Part shown: positions 1 through 22,840 of the stretch, one piece after another
Layout: every line of letters begins with the position of its first letter
How positions within the stretch are numbered: position 1 is the stretch's first letter
Assembly: GCA_032209605.1 (NCBI GenBank)
Contig: JASFXZ010000014.1
Span: 1,384,912 to 1,448,911, forward strand
DNA: 64,000 nt
Origin: Mactromeris polynyma
Lineage: Eukaryota > Mollusca > Bivalvia > Venerida > Mactridae
Direction of reading: 5' to 3'
Made by a program: the position numbers and the translations under genes
The notes under the pieces: model-generated
Database searches by the model: none
What the model was told of the DNA's origin: nothing
Seen by the model: the letters and a program-made list of their open reading frames with translations, nothing else

Positions 1-9766
<9,766 letters not shown>

Positions 9767-10145
9767 GACAGAATCGATCGATGGACAAAAAGTAGCTAAA
9801 CGACAAATAATTCGGTTGCTGGTCGCATTTGTTTTAATTTATACATTTATATGTATGTTACTCTGGAACGTTTTAGTTATAACACCATGCTATATCTATG
9901 ATGACTATTTTACTATGGCACCATTCAAGTATGAAATTATTTTATTAACCAACATAATAACGAGTGACAACTGCAATTTATTCTTGTTTACTACTTTTTG
10001 TTTAAAATTAACAGAGCATGTTATTCAGTTAATGAAAATTCATACGATTTAAACACCTGTTTGTTCATTATGTACTTGGAATGTTACCGTAACAACTTGG
10101 AGCTTATCACACTTGTCTAAAACACATTGTATTCATCTAAGTTAT

Positions 10146-10151
10146 AATAAA
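10146..10151 (+). terminator. Candidate polyadenylation signal of the EGF gene
   Basis: AATAAA lies 380 bp after the stop and is followed by a T/GT-rich stretch. A second AATAAA at 10656-10661, followed by 'cttgtggtgtatgtt', is an equally good alternative and would give a 3'UTR of about 900 bp. Sequence cannot choose between them. Confidence 0.5.
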
Positions 10152-10699
10152 ACATCGATATTATCTTGTCCACACAATTTTGTCCCGTTTATTCATTGAC
10201 AGACGGTTAAATGGACGGCATCACTATTTTGTTCATTTCTGTTTAAATACTTTTAAAATATATATTGAGCACGTCTATCGTAATAAATCGGCATTAATCA
10301 ATTGAATGAGCAAATAGCTGAAAATCGTATGTCTTTTCAGTGAGCATTAAGAAAAACAAAAACAAAATATTTTTCTTTCTTATGTATCTCTTTCACTTCA
10401 TCGACTGTGTGAACAAAAAGATTATGTTACAGGTTACATATTTATGTAACAAGTACGCCCATGTGCCATATTTTCTGTACAACATTTCAACTGGAAACAC
10501 TTTAGCATATTAATGCCATTATGTTACACCAACTTGTTGCAATGCAATATGCACTGTTTTGTTACATATATCTTGCCTGTTTGCCGTCAGAAATTGATTG
10601 TTGTTCTGCAGCTGTGTGTGAGATGAATTTTCTTTCTTATATCCTTTCTTTCTCTAATAAAATATAGCATCTTATAATAGACTTGTGGTGTATGTTATA

Positions 10700-12470
10700 T
10701 ACTTTATATTATATATAAACAAGACAATGCCTACAAACACAGACACCAGGGAAACAACAGCATGGGGACAACATTAGGGACTGTGGAGGTGCAAGGGCAA
10801 ACATATATGAGAGTGGGGAAGCAAGGAATGGTCTAGGTGACTATAAACAGTCATGGAGAATGTAGGGACATTCTCGTCAGGCTCTCGGATATTTCCGTAC
10901 CACTTCGTTACTCTACGAACATCCTCTAGTGTATGTCAGGCGGAGCACTATGTGGCAAAATTCTACATTTTGTGCGGTCAAAAAATAGTTCTCGTAAAAC
11001 AGATTTAACTTCAAAGCAACTTCGATAAAATCACATAAGAAATGGATTATCGTTTTTAAATAAAAACTCACATATTTCAGACTTCATATAGCTTAAATAT
11101 GTGATTTTAATCCCGTGTCATCAGAACTCCAGCGTTCACACCGCCATATTGTTTACATGATATTCGAATGGTATTTTCAAAAGTAGTGCTAACGAACATC
11201 CGAGGCACTTGACGTAGTTGGCCGAGGTTTTCCGAATTAATGAAGAGGGTACAAGGGGGGGAATGATTGAATGGATGGAATGCACCACAGTACAAGTCAA
11301 GAAAGCCTCAGGCCGAAAAGAGGGGAGATAAAAGAACATGCATATAACAGCAAGTCAAGGAAATACACATGTGGAAATGTGAACTTATCGAACAGCTATA
11401 ACATAAATAGCAATAATAACCACTCAGCGATTTAAAACATTGGAACTGTCATTACAATACTGATGGTTTTAGTCGATTTAACAGTTAGTTAACCTTATAC
11501 GTTATCATCATTAATTTCCAACATTTACACATCAATTGACTAACTAATCATTTAAATCACTTTACCATCATTATGCATACAATAAAATATAGATAAACAT
11601 AGTATATGATCCAAGACGAAGGTACAATCAATCAGCTTTACACTGAGCCTGCTCTCAGCAAATAAATTATATTCACGAAAATATCAGAGCACCACAAAAA
11701 AGCCAACTAAATAGAAATAAAATTTAAAATATGATATTGAGTAAACGTAACGTAAAATACGTACATTTAAGGAAGGATTAATTTGTTTCATGCAACAGTC
11801 AGTCACATAGAGAATTTGTCGTTGGAACTGCTAAATGATACGTAATGATAAATCATATGTAATTAAATGGCGACATAAGTATACCACAAGTTGGAAGAAA
11901 TGAAGCGAATAGATATGCCTCTATGATAATGAAGTAATGCATAGAGCATCGAAAGACAGTTTAATATAAAACACACAAGCAGGCCAACCTAATTAATGCT
12001 CTGACACACATGGACAAACATTGGACAGCACAACACCATGCAGGTACAAACATCAATATAAACCTAAAGCATTAGACACAGCAGTACGAAACACTTTCAA
12101 CAGGGTTGGGTAATAGCGTTATGATACAACACGGAAAACATTCGGTTAGTCCAAGAGCTAAAAGTTAACACCTACAAAGCCCAAGCATTATCCGAAAAGA
12201 TATTATCATCGGTCGTATCCTGCCATATCAAGTATGGTTCACTGATATGACTTCATTTAGTCTTAAAGCAGTAGTATCCGATGTAGGAGTCGTGTGGTTG
12301 CGAAAGACCGATGCCCGCGTAGGAGCCCTACACCTAAAACTAGAAGGTTGTTTTTGACACAACAATATATGTCTCCTCAGGGTTTACTAGGGTTTAAAGG
12401 GAAAAAGGACGATTTCAAAGACATTTCCATAGTTTACCATTTCATTATGTGCATGATTATGTTTTAATAA
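10700..12470. other. Intergenic, nothing recognised
   Basis: Only short, unrelated open frames and AT-rich sequence between the EGF gene's 3' end and the first LINE relic. No splice-flanked coding block with family resemblance was seen on either strand. Confidence 0.5.
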
Positions 12471-12640
12471 CAATAACAAGATTTATTGCAAGTAATTTAG
12501 GCCTCCGGCCCATAATACAAATCAGTAATATACAATGTAGGAAACAAAATCCCAGTCATTTACAAATGTACATACAATATAAATAACACGCAAATGTACA
12601 TAATATATAAATAATACACAATAGTACATAATATGTTATA
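12470..12640 (-). mobile_element. LINE 3' tail
   Basis: Read on the minus strand, the stretch ends in 'tgggccggaggcctaaattacttgcaataaatcttgttattg' style sequence: a palindromic GGCC..GGCC block, then a degenerate AATAAA and a short simple tail. The same layout closes the LINE at 43200-43235 (plus) and the one at 34592-34650 (minus), so these appear to be related 3' ends. No coding part is preserved here. The 5' limit is uncertain. Confidence 0.5.
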
Positions 12641-13269
12641 TGTAATATGTTTTCAAAATAACATATTTCAAGACATATGTATACACATCGTCGACTTATT
12701 TCCACCCAGCCACAAGTTGACTTTTTCTGCTTTTGAGAAAATCGGCTTCAAAGTTTCAACCGGTTACAACTTTTTACTTGTACAATGCTCAATAACCAAA
12801 TTGTATACGTTCGTAAAGGGTGCTGTATTGTAAACTGTGTTGAAGTTTTATAAAATTATATGAAATAGTTTTTGTGTAAATTAATTGTTTTATTAAGAAG
12901 TGGCATTTTGTTGTTTTAGTGTGAATTATTTTATTTCCAGAAAGCCACGTCGAGATCGAGCTGTTTGAACATTACAAAAATCACTAATAATAAATTTGGG
13001 GCAATATAAAAGGGCTACATAACATAAATATATATGATTTGTGAATAAATTTGTTTAAATAAAACTATCAAACTTTGAATTACACAAAACAAACTAATTG
13101 AACATCACAAAATGTTGTTTAAAACCAGAACATACCATGACTAAATGAACTATGCTCATTATAATATCAATACACACTTAAGAGCTTCTTGCTGTTAATA
13201 TCAAAATAACACATGAACAACGTAAGTGAGAACACAGTTTTAAACAAGAAATATCTTGAAAAAAGATGG

Positions 13270-13531
13270 TCGGCGCAATTTGAAGGTTAAAATTTGTTGA
13301 TTAATGATTGCTGGTCACTCAAGATCCAAAATGGATTTCGGTAAATTCAACGAAATTCAGTGGATATCGGTAAGGTAACGTACCTATTATCGAAATATTA
13401 ACCAATCCGCGTCAATGTTACAAACGTTGTTGGATTGAAAAGAAATTGCCTTGGTGGTTAACGTAAGATTTGATTGGTTTACACAACACTAATATGCAAA
13501 TAGCAAAGCCATGTTAGTACGGCTGCGCCGA
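13270..13531 (+). mobile_element. MITE-like dispersed repeat, copy 1
   Basis: This copy is similar over its length to 16726-17000 in direct orientation. It has short terminal inverted repeats TCGGCGCA (13270-13277) and TGCGCCGA (13524-13531). It shares with copy 2 'accaatccgcgtca', 'gtaagatttgattggttt' and 'ccatgttagtacggct'. Similarity continues about 20 bp to the left ('agaaatat.ttgaaaaaagatgg'), so the true end may lie outside the short inverted repeat. It has no coding capacity. Confidence 0.65.
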
Positions 13532-14024
13532 AAAAACTACAGGGACTTAAGGTCGTAAAGTCACTCACCAATTAAGAGATCAGAGCATATAATTATTGTA
13601 ATGCAACGGTAAAAAACCATTATGTTGAAATACAGCTATATGACATTAAATTATATAATGTTACAATACTAACATCAGTTTTCACAGAAATATAACACCA
13701 GCATTCTTGTCAGAGTTAATATAATAATAGTATAGTTATTGAAGGTACAACACTTATACATGAATATCATCACCACAATTATCAAATTGAATCAGTCCTT
13801 AAAGGACAATGTTATGAAAGAAAAATCACAAACTGTAAACTATTCACAATACGTGGTGTGTACAATAAAACAAAGTCCACCTTGGTATGTTATGGCACTT
13901 TCTAACTGATTTTAACCCCCCAAAACACACAACTGTTTGGTTGTAGTAACATCTTACTGTATGACGACCAGTTTGACTGTTCATATGTGTCTTCTTATTT
14001 TAAAACAATGCCCATGGCAGAATA

Positions 14025-14246
14025 TTACTGCTTATCAACGTCTGACATGAATTTGAGCATGCTACTTAGATATTTCTTCCTCTCAGTTGAGAGGACATGT
14101 ACCTTGCTGATATGTCTAGGTACAGGTAGGTTCGAACTATGACTTAATCCATGTGTAAGCATTCGTTCAATGGAAGCTCCAGTAAAACTATCATCAGTAA
14201 ATAACATTTTGTATTCAACACGAAAGGGACATGTTTTAGTGTACAT
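14025..14246 (-). other. Coding-like block of unknown identity
   Basis: A 73-codon open frame on the minus strand has a balanced amino-acid composition, including TDDSFTGASIERML and STERKKYLSSMLKFM. I do not recognise it. There is no convincing splice context and no neighbouring exon, so it may be a fragment of a mobile-element protein or chance. Confidence 0.2.
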
Positions 14247-14525
14247 GAAGCACTTTACTTTAGTGTATGGTACACCATTACGCGTCTAAGCAACACCTGA
14301 CTTCTGATAGTCGGAGATATGGTTCTTTTGCTTCTGAATTAGTTTAAAGGGGGCCTTCATACGCACGGTTATTACCACTCGTAAAGGTGATACAGTAACT
14401 GGACTATACATTGCAGCACATTTCAATGTTTTCTCAAGGTTAATTCATGGTTCGAACCTTCCTGTGCCAGACATAATTCAACGATTTAATTATTCTGTAG
14501 CAAACTCTACTGACACAAAATTTAT

Positions 14526-15150
14526 GTAAACTTGAAAATTCAATTTATAGCCCAAAATCATAAGTTATAAGAGACCAACAAAGTTATGCTCCTTTCATAA
14601 AAGGAAGATTTGCAATGCGATATGCATAACATGACGTGTGAAATATTGGTTGATATTTGAATTCTTCCATAAATTATGTAAATTATCATTGTAATTTGTT
14701 CATTCGTTATAGAAATTGTAGAAATTGGATTATTCAGAATATGCACCGATATAGACGCCTCTCGTTTAATTACAACTGTATTAAAGCATTGAATATAATT
14801 AACTTAAGATTTCGACATACAGTTCATTCTTAAATATATGTAGAAATTACAGCAACATTACCCTGTGCAGAAAATGTATTAGATATTTTCTTTTTTAGAA
14901 TTTTATGGATATTTTGATAATTTCACTGCATAAGGTGGATATTAATCTCAAGCAAGTATTTCAATGAATCATTCAACACGTCAAATGATTTCAAACATAG
15001 CTGAAATTAAGTATGGGTGTTTTGCGACATTATACCGTCCATAAAACCTGACAATCTATGCACTTAGTACGATGTATTTTCAAAACGCCATACCTGAAAA
15101 CCAAAGCATCATTTCAAAAGTGGAAAATAATGATCTAGGGTAAAAAATTG
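14526..15150 (+). repeat. Dispersed repeat, inverted relative to 41340-41830
   Basis: The reverse complement of 41340-41830 matches this stretch in the same order: 'agcccaaaatcata', 'aggaagattt', 'acgcctctcgtttaatta', 'ttcattctt', 'ttttgataatttcactgcataagg', 'caagtatttcaa' and 'gatctagggtaaa'. The copy at 41.3 kb lacks about 120 bp present here at about 15017-15127. This is an interspersed element of unknown class with no coding capacity seen. Confidence 0.7.
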
Positions 15151-15857
15151 TATTGTGATGTTCAATAAGTTCGCGGATATTTGGTGTAGCATGTACATTT
15201 ATGCGACGATATGGCTTAAACGTTCAACAACGATATCAAAGTATTAAATAGCAAAAACGTGATACGTGTATGAATTTTACAGATGTTTTAGATATTCGCC
15301 TGTTTTACTAGTTATGTCAAAATTCTTTAAACCTCCCGAACACCACTTCTATGCCAGTTTTTGTTTGATTTCACATATCCTGGGTTAAGTCGCCGATATA
15401 TACTTTTTGCGACCCGTTCTTTGATATTTACGCGCACCAAGATACGTTTTGATAAAACAAGATGTCGTTATGTCGCAAGGAAACATCGACAGTTTGAAAC
15501 CCAGGCTAGATTTAACAACTAAGCAAGAGAATACAGTAATTTCTATTTATTTTGTTTACATATGCACTAAAAGTGTTATAAGATTGAGATCATTTAGACC
15601 CATGACCCGCATTAGCACCATGCATCACAAGGAACTGTATCTATTTATATACACAGCACCACTTCCGATACTTGGCACAGTGTGGTGTTCCCTGGTCGCT
15701 TAGTAACGACGAGAGAGAGAGGGCTGTCATGAAGCTGTCGATTAAATCTGCGCATACGACATAATCTCCTAGAAGGTTCCCAACCGACACTGCCTTAATA
15801 ACGAACACATGGTTTTTGTACTGTTGTGATATGTATGTTGATACAACATGTATCCAG

Positions 15858-18800
15858 CTACTGTTTCTCAAGAACGATTACTTCAACTTCCAGATCTCTT
15901 TGAGAACTTTCACGTCGTTTGATGAACGTTGTGACACCACTACTGATAGCAGCCAGAAATATACATGCAGCTGTAATATAAACATTGCATTGTTACATTC
16001 TCTCATTTAGTATTCTCATTTTCATACGAGCCTTAGTTGCGTTAGTACGGTTTCTTTCTTAAAATGCACAGTTTAAATTGCCGTTGCTAGGCAACCTCGT
16101 CTAGCGAATGCCCGTTAGATTCATACGTGATTGGACAATTGAAAGAACTTGACTGAAGCTTTTTAAGTAGAGCTATTTATGTTACTTATCATTAATAAAT
16201 GCATCTGTAAATTACTAAGCCTATTGTTAAGTACTACATTAAAATTTTGTAATTCGATTCTCGATAAACAGTTCAGACAATCTTATATTTTTCAGTAAGC
16301 ACTAAAGTCTTGCTTTTGTTACCTGCAAATATGTACGATTCTTCGTAAGTGCCCAACGCATCGATAAGGACTCCTGCAATACCAAGGGGAGGTTCGATAG
16401 GCATGTACTTTTTATTTGTAAATTAATTAAACACAATATAAATATAACTAAATCATTTACTAAAAGACATAAAGTGGAGATATTAATTTGTTCTAATCAA
16501 AATACCGATTTCTAATACGCTGGAGCATCAGAAATTCTCGATCTGTCAACACATTATAAATATATGTATACCTAAATCATAGTTAGGCGGTGAAAAGTAA
16601 GAAAATGACAGCATATAAATACATTTTGTTAATGACCTTATTGTGTTTTTGCAAACAATGAGGCGTCCGGAACGGCGGGGGACATGGTAACCATTAGCAA
16701 CAAGAAATATTTTGAAAAAAGATGGTCGGTGCAATTTGAAGGTTAGGATTTGTTGTGCAACATAAAAAATGCCGAGATGTTACGATTGCTAGTCACAAAA
16801 TAGAGTTCGATAAGTTCACCGAAATTCAGTGGATTTCGGTAAGCACACGTACCCTTCTTCGACAGGTTAACCAATCCGCGTCAAGGCTACAAACGTTGTT
16901 CGGTTGAAGAGAAATAGCCTTGGTAGTTAACGTAAGATTTGATTGGTTTACAAAACACTGATATGCAAATAGCCAAACCATGTTAGTACGGCTGAGCCGA
17001 AATATGTGATAATACAAACCTGCTAAAACTGGTCCTGCAATCGCTCCAATACCAGCAAAGAAAAATTGTAATCCAATTGCAGCAGAGACGTAGTTAAGAT
17101 CAAGAAATTCTAAAGATACCGCAGTGATCAAAACGTAGCAACTGCCAAAGAACGTGCCCAGCATCACGCCGTATATCACGTGACCATAGAAATGAGTCGT
17201 AACGAATGGATAAATCACTGTAGATATCGCTACAAACATCATAGATCCTGAATACATGAGAATCACATTCACTTTGTTTGTGCCGGCGATAAATCCTGTC
17301 AAAATGCGTCCTATTACAGAGAGTATCCCGGACAACGACACTATGAACGCCGCTTGCACGGCACTGAAGTTTTTACTCACAATAAAATTTGGAAGATGAA
17401 GGTATATTAAATAAGTACCAAACCCGTATGTAAACATACAAATACAAAGTAATAGCACCGCTTTATTCAGGAGAACTTTGATATAGGGTTGCAATGATGA
17501 TAAAACCGAAGGCTTCCCTTCCTTTTCATATCGTAATTTACACTCAAGCTGTCGCTGCTTTTGTGTGTAAAGTTCGAGTTTACTTGGAAAACACAACATG
17601 CCAAACGTCACAATATTGGCTGACATGGCGGCAAGAATTATGAAGAATCCCACTGGTCCATAATAGTCACGTGATATCTGCATTAATGGCGCTAATATGA
17701 ACAGTCCAGCACCCACGCCAGCGTTAGCTATACCTAACGCCAAATCTCGTCGTCTCCGGAAATAAAAACTCACAACAACGAGATTTGCAGTGTACCCTAG
17801 TGCCGCACCAATACCTGCAAGAAATGAAACCAGTATGAACTGAATATGTACATGTTTGCTACAATACAATGCTAATATGACATTAAACACAGTAAAACAT
17901 TGGCTCTGTTATACATGTGCGGAAAGATTATTTATCACAAACGTGTTTCGTATTCGCATGCATTTGCTCTATCATTCAGAGCTAAATCTTTATCCTTTGC
18001 AGAGGTCATTTTCATCGACTTGCATATTATGTCTTGCATGTTATCACACATGACAGTACTATTGACTATAGGCAAACATTGGCTCTAAGTCATCACCGTG
18101 TGGCCAGTAGCAAAGTCAAAGGGTTAAAACAGGAAAGGCATTCTCCTGGTCATATGAAGTAGAAGCCGTAACGTACTGACCAGATCAGCTTACCCGACTA
18201 TATTATTGTATAAAGGTATATTATAAACACCTTACTTATTAAATGTTTGATCGTAGTGAGAAACTGCATAAGCGAAAATTCGTTTGCAAAGTTTCAGAAG
18301 ATTTTGTACACCGTTGAGCAAAGCTATTACAATTATGTATAATTATTCAGTAGGAGAACATGACAAACCTGCAATAATTCCACATGTAAATATTGCCCAC
18401 CATATTGAAGAAGCAAACGCTGTACAAATGTACCCCAGGACAAAGAATATACCGGAAAGTACAATCGCTGTACGACAACTGTATTTATCTATCACAGCGC
18501 TTGACAATGGTGCTGTGGAACAAATAAACAGCATAAAACAACAACTGAATAGTGAAGAAGCTGTATAAACGATTTTTAAAAGCACATAATGCTTAATACG
18601 TGTACTATGAACCTCTTAAAAGCTAGTTTTCCTTTTTTGGTGAAGTGCTTGGTGAACTCCTATCAACGCTTTGCCACAGCGGGGAGGGACACACCCGGAG
18701 ACTGAACAAGCAGCATTTTTGGTGTAATTCCAAAGGATAGGACATATCCTTGACATAAGAAATCCCGGCCAAAACTTCTTGTCTAAAGCCTCTTATTTTC

Positions 18801-19695
18801 TCCCGTCCCCGTTGGTGCGAAACTTCAATTAGTGCACACAAGAATGTTGTCCAATGGTGTAAATGGTTTTCACAAATATAATAAGAATTAGTTATGGATA
18901 CAAGATAACTAGACCGAGGACACACGCTCTACTATACTACTATAGTGTCCAAACAGTAACGTGATACCCCGCAAATATTTAATACAAATTGACATAAAAC
19001 GTTTTAACACTGTTTTATTTGACCCGTATTCATGATGAAGAGGATTAGCTTGTAAGGCAACGTAGCTAAACATTGCACTATGTCCACTGAAAAAGAGTAT
19101 AAATATATATAAATTTGTTTATTTTGATACATATTTATTCTACAGCAACATTATATTCCTATGTTTTTTTATGAATTCATTAAAACCATAGTTAGATCTA
19201 AAATCATGTTTGTAAACACAATGTCATCGTTGAGGTATTTTATGCTTTCTGTAGTCAAGTGATATGTTTGGTTATATTACGGAACTATTCCGGTTATTTC
19301 TAGACTGTATATAATCGAGGTAACCTAGCACGACCTGAACATCTTTCCCCGAACTAAAATGCTTTTTTAACGAACAGAACAGAGGTTGTGTTACACAGAT
19401 ATATGAAATATTTACCTCCTATAGACATTGAGGATGTGTGCACAGCCCCTGCCCAGGCTGTGAGAGAAATACTCTCCCCGTATCGATCGAGTAACGAAGA
19501 ATGAATAATTCCTACAGCATACATGAGACAACCTATAAGACAGAACGTTCCGAAACTAGAAAATAGAACCATCCATGCCCAACCCGTATCTAAATCACTA
19601 AAGTCATCCAGTGTCTCCACTTTTGTGTGATTGGTATTCCTTTCTGGTGGTTTCAATGCTTTCGCTTCCTCGTTGATTTCTTTTTCTGCTTTCAT
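15858..19695 (-). CDS. SLC16/monocarboxylate-transporter-like MFS protein, complete CDS
   Basis: Five exons, 5' to 3': 19695-19416, 18560-18369, 17814-17020, 16373-16323, 15970-15858. All junctions are phase 1 with GT/AG and join to 476 codons plus TAG. Family marks are DTGWAW in TM1 (residues 36-41), the [DE]G[GS]WxW motif of MCTs, and FYFRRRRDLALGIANAG in TM5, with about 12 hydrophobic segments and a basic central loop between the two halves. MCTs move small carboxylates or other small organic solutes across membranes; the substrate here is unknown. Start: the first ATG after the acceptor ttattattgcag (exon begins at 19718), so 19696-19718 is 5'UTR and at least one noncoding exon lies upstream, probably beyond the minisatellite. 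A MITE occupies intron 3. The tail TFIKRRESSQRDLEVEV is cytosolic by family topology. Confidence 0.9.
15970..15970 (-). other. Splice acceptor of the last MCT exon (exon 15970-15858)
   Basis: The minus strand shows tatattacag directly before the exon. The exon encodes ACIFLAAISSGVTTFIKRR (end of TM12 and a cytosolic tail) and stops at TAG, 15860-15858. The stretch 15151-15857 downstream is its 3'UTR and intergenic DNA; I see nothing else there. Confidence 0.75.
16323..16373 (-). CDS. 51-bp exon 4 of the MCT-like gene
   Basis: The exon lies between attgcag and gtaaca and is phase 1-1. It encodes GVLIDALGTYEESYIFA, including the junction glycine. This is the short TM11-TM12 connector that MCTs carry as 'AGxLYDxTGSYxxSF'. 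Without it the frame still joins from exon 3 to exon 5 but loses this loop. It is too short for an ORF search, and the longest open frame instead reads into the intron and MITE. Confidence 0.85.
16726..17000 (+). mobile_element. MITE-like dispersed repeat, copy 2, in MCT intron 3
   Basis: Same element as 13270-13531, in the same orientation. The terminal repeats have decayed here (TCGGTGCA and TGAGCCGA). It begins 19 bp downstream of the exon 3 donor (17019 on the minus strand), so it crowds the splice site without destroying it. Confidence 0.65.
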
Positions 19696-19750
19696 TGCGC
19701 CAGAGTATTCTTGACAAACTGCAATAATAAAGGAAAGTCTATGTAACAAG

Positions 19751-20340
19751 ATGGCCATGTTGGCCCTATATCGCTCACCTGAGTACATTGGTGGTTGGCC
19801 ATGGTGGCCCTATATCGCTCACCCGAGTACATTGGCGCGTTGGCCATGGTGGCCCTATATCGCTCACCTGAGTACATTGGCGCGTTGGCCATGGTGGCCC
19901 TAAATCGCTCACCTGAGTACATTGGCGCGTTGGTCATGGTGGCCCTATATCGCTCACCTGAGTACATTGGCGCGTTGGCCATGGTGGCCCTATATCGCTC
20001 ACCTGAGTACATTGGCGCGTTGGCCATGGTGGCCCTATATCGCTCACCTGGGTACATTGGCGCGTTGGCCATGGTGGCCCTATATCGCTCACCTGAGTAC
20101 ATTGGCGCGTTGTCCATGGTGGCCCTAAATCGCTCACCTGAGTACATTGGCGCGTTGGCCATGGTGGCTCTATATCGCTCACCTGAGTACATTGGCGCGT
20201 TGGCCATGGTGGCCATGGTGGCCCTATATCGCTCACCTGAGTACATTGGCGCGTTGGCCATGGTGGTCCTATATCGCTCACCTGAGTACATTGGCGCGTT
20301 GGCCATGGTGGCCCTATATCGCTCACCTGAGTACATTGCA
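19751..20340 (+). repeat. 45-bp minisatellite, about 13 copies
   Basis: The unit is 45 bp: 'ggccatggtggccctatat' followed by 'cgctcacctgagtacattgg' and 'cgcgtt'. One copy near 20201 carries an extra 9 bp (ggccatggt). Because 45 is divisible by 3 and the unit lacks stops in several frames, long open frames appear on both strands (for example 19692-20336 minus); these are artefacts. It lies 33 bp upstream of the acceptor of MCT coding exon 1, within the presumed first intron. Confidence 0.92.
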
Positions 20341-20546
20341 CACCTAATATTTACCAGCGTTTTGTTTTATTAAATATAAACCAATGAAAGAGCAATGCCT
20401 TTGGGATACACGCTTGATTGTTCTTGTTGCGAGGCAGTATCATATTGATACAAGGAATAATTGAAATTGTTGTTGAAGAGAGGTTGTTGGTCAAGAGAGC
20501 GTCGCTGTGGAGAGATAGCCCTGTATCACTTTACCAATCTTATAAG

Positions 20547-20711
20547 ATCAGGGCCCGGGATTATAACCAATACTTACACTCAACACTTACACTCAGGATT
20601 GCAGAAATCTCAAGTTTGGAGGATCACAAAGAGCACTCAGCACTCAGCACTCAGCACTCCACTATTACTCAGATAGAGTGGGAAGTATTGGTTATAATCC
20701 CGGGCTCTGAT
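20547..20711. mobile_element. Small palindromic-ended MITE, 165 bp
   Basis: 29-bp terminal inverted repeats at 20547-20575 and 20683-20711 differ at one position (core 'gggattataaccaatactt'). The short interior holds simple repeats ('cactcagcactcagcactc'). No clear target duplication is seen, so the superfamily is open. It could fold into a hairpin if transcribed. Confidence 0.75.
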
Positions 20712-22840
20712 TTGCGTTCATCGGTAATGTAAACATTATTATTAATCTTATGTTACTTGGATATTTGCTTTTTCAATCTCTACGCGGCGAAATATTTGAA
20801 TAACAATTGAAACTGCACATACTTAATCAAACAGAAATGCACGCATTTATTTCACACGAATAAAATAAATTAGACACACAGACAAATGCCGTAACACAAT
20901 GCCAGCTTATTTATATAGAAATATGATTGATTGATGAAGTAACACAAGTGTAAGGTTAGTACATTTAAAAGGCTTAAGTACACCGAAGTATTGGTTTACA
21001 TACACGGATAAAGGGTATGTGTGCAGTCAGCGCGCCTTTCTAGTATACAGAAATAATATTCATGTCGCTTTTGTGTGACATAGGAAGCTTTATTATGTTA
21101 AAGCACAAACGCATTTCTTCTGGCTACACTCGCAATGAATATCGCAGTCAATGAGTATGAACGCCAGAGGGAAGGGTGAAGTGTGGGTCGATAGTGTACA
21201 TGTTCTGACATATCGCAAGTGAACGCAACAATAGAGTACAAATTACACCCCTACTTTATGACCCAACATCCGGATCAAGCCAATAATTAATGCCTATAGT
21301 ACATGTAATAATAATGATAATAATAATGATAATAAATAATAATAATAATCATAATAATAATGATAATAAATAATAATAATAATAATAAATAATAATAATA
21401 ACGATAATAACGATAACAATAATAATAATAATGATAATAATAATAATTGATAATTGATAACAATAATGAACAATTATAATATATGACTTTAATTTCTGAA
21501 GTTGACATATTAGACGTATACAGTAAAGGTAATCAGACAGACAGACACATTATTAATTCATAAAGTATAAATCAAGCATAACAAATAGCAACAACAGCTA
21601 AAAGTGCGTTTTATAATATACAGGTTGTTGTAACGTATCATACAGTCGTTCAGCCATTAAGAATAGCAAAACAGGTGAAGGCCACATTTAAAATTGACTT
21701 TATAGTGCTTTAAATTCATAATGTGTTACATTCTATAAATGAAGAGATTATTAGTATCATTATCATACCGACATCCGACAAATGAAGCAATAATCCATAT
21801 ACATGTATTCTCCCCTCTCTGAATGAATGTATTACATTTGAAAGGTCACTGTTGTATCCCCGTAGTGCACTTACACTCGTAAGCAGAGACCAACTGTCAA
21901 CATCTATTCATCTATTCCCAATGTAGGATATTGCCAGCAGGTTTTACGTCATGAAACTATCAGTATATATTTCCATCCACATGTATACATGTACAACGAT
22001 TGACAAACTAACTGAAAAAGCTGCGATATTGGAAACAATTAATCACACACAAATGAAATAAGAACAACGTCACCAGACTTCAAAGCCACTGTCTCCTACC
22101 TTGTTGACATACCAGTCTACAATTTCACTAATTTTGTACCAACAATCAATCAAGTTTGTTCATGAAATACAGGCTGTCAAACAATTCCAATATTCCTCTA
22201 TTTTCCTACACAGACATTTTAGCATCAATTTAGTATTCTTCAATACACACATGGTCTCAAGCGACAAACTTGGGTCAGCAATAACACATAGAGTACTGGC
22301 TGTACAACGTTTTGGTTGTGACTTCATCATTTATATATAAATATATACAAAATCCAAACATACTTAAGTTTAGAGATTTGCTACAGTCCAGTAGGCCTAA
22401 TGAAAAGGTCGTGAACACTTATCAGTTTATTTATTCAAGAGCTTTGAATTGAGAGAACATTCCTTTTAAAACTAACTAAACGCACTTTGATCTCAAAGTA
22501 TTGAATTCATAGTTCTTTTTTGTATTTTTATTCTACCTTACCCTACTTCAGTCATTCTAAGTACTTATGTTTGCCATTACTTATATGGTGATTGATGTAC
22601 ATTTTTCTCTCCCTCACCAATTATTCCTGTATCACGTTAACATTATGTTAATATATGCTTGATACGATCTGTTGCTTTGTTGTGGTTTTCCTTACTTTAG
22701 TAATAATTTGTCAAGCTTAACATTAGATATGGTAAATACAATGTATGAAGGCATTCGTAAGAAAGTTGTATAATATAATCATTTATCACATACCCGTGCA
22801 TGTTTCTACGATGCAATAAATATCATATTGCACAGTGTGC
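20712..22840. other. Intergenic, with (AAT)n tract at 21303-21470
   Basis: Apart from the AAT/GAT trinucleotide tract, no gene or recognisable element was found. On the minus strand the tract follows 'tcaacttcagaaattaaag', a LINE-like 3' end also seen in similar form at 24190-24330 ('tcatcttcagtaaataaat'). The tracts are therefore probably LINE tails that expanded. Confidence 0.5.

Noticed and set aside
16826..17890. A single-exon 354-codon transporter reading frame.
   Set aside because: Both ends are intronic: the true exon is 17814-17020, and the frame's tail reads through the MITE in intron 3.
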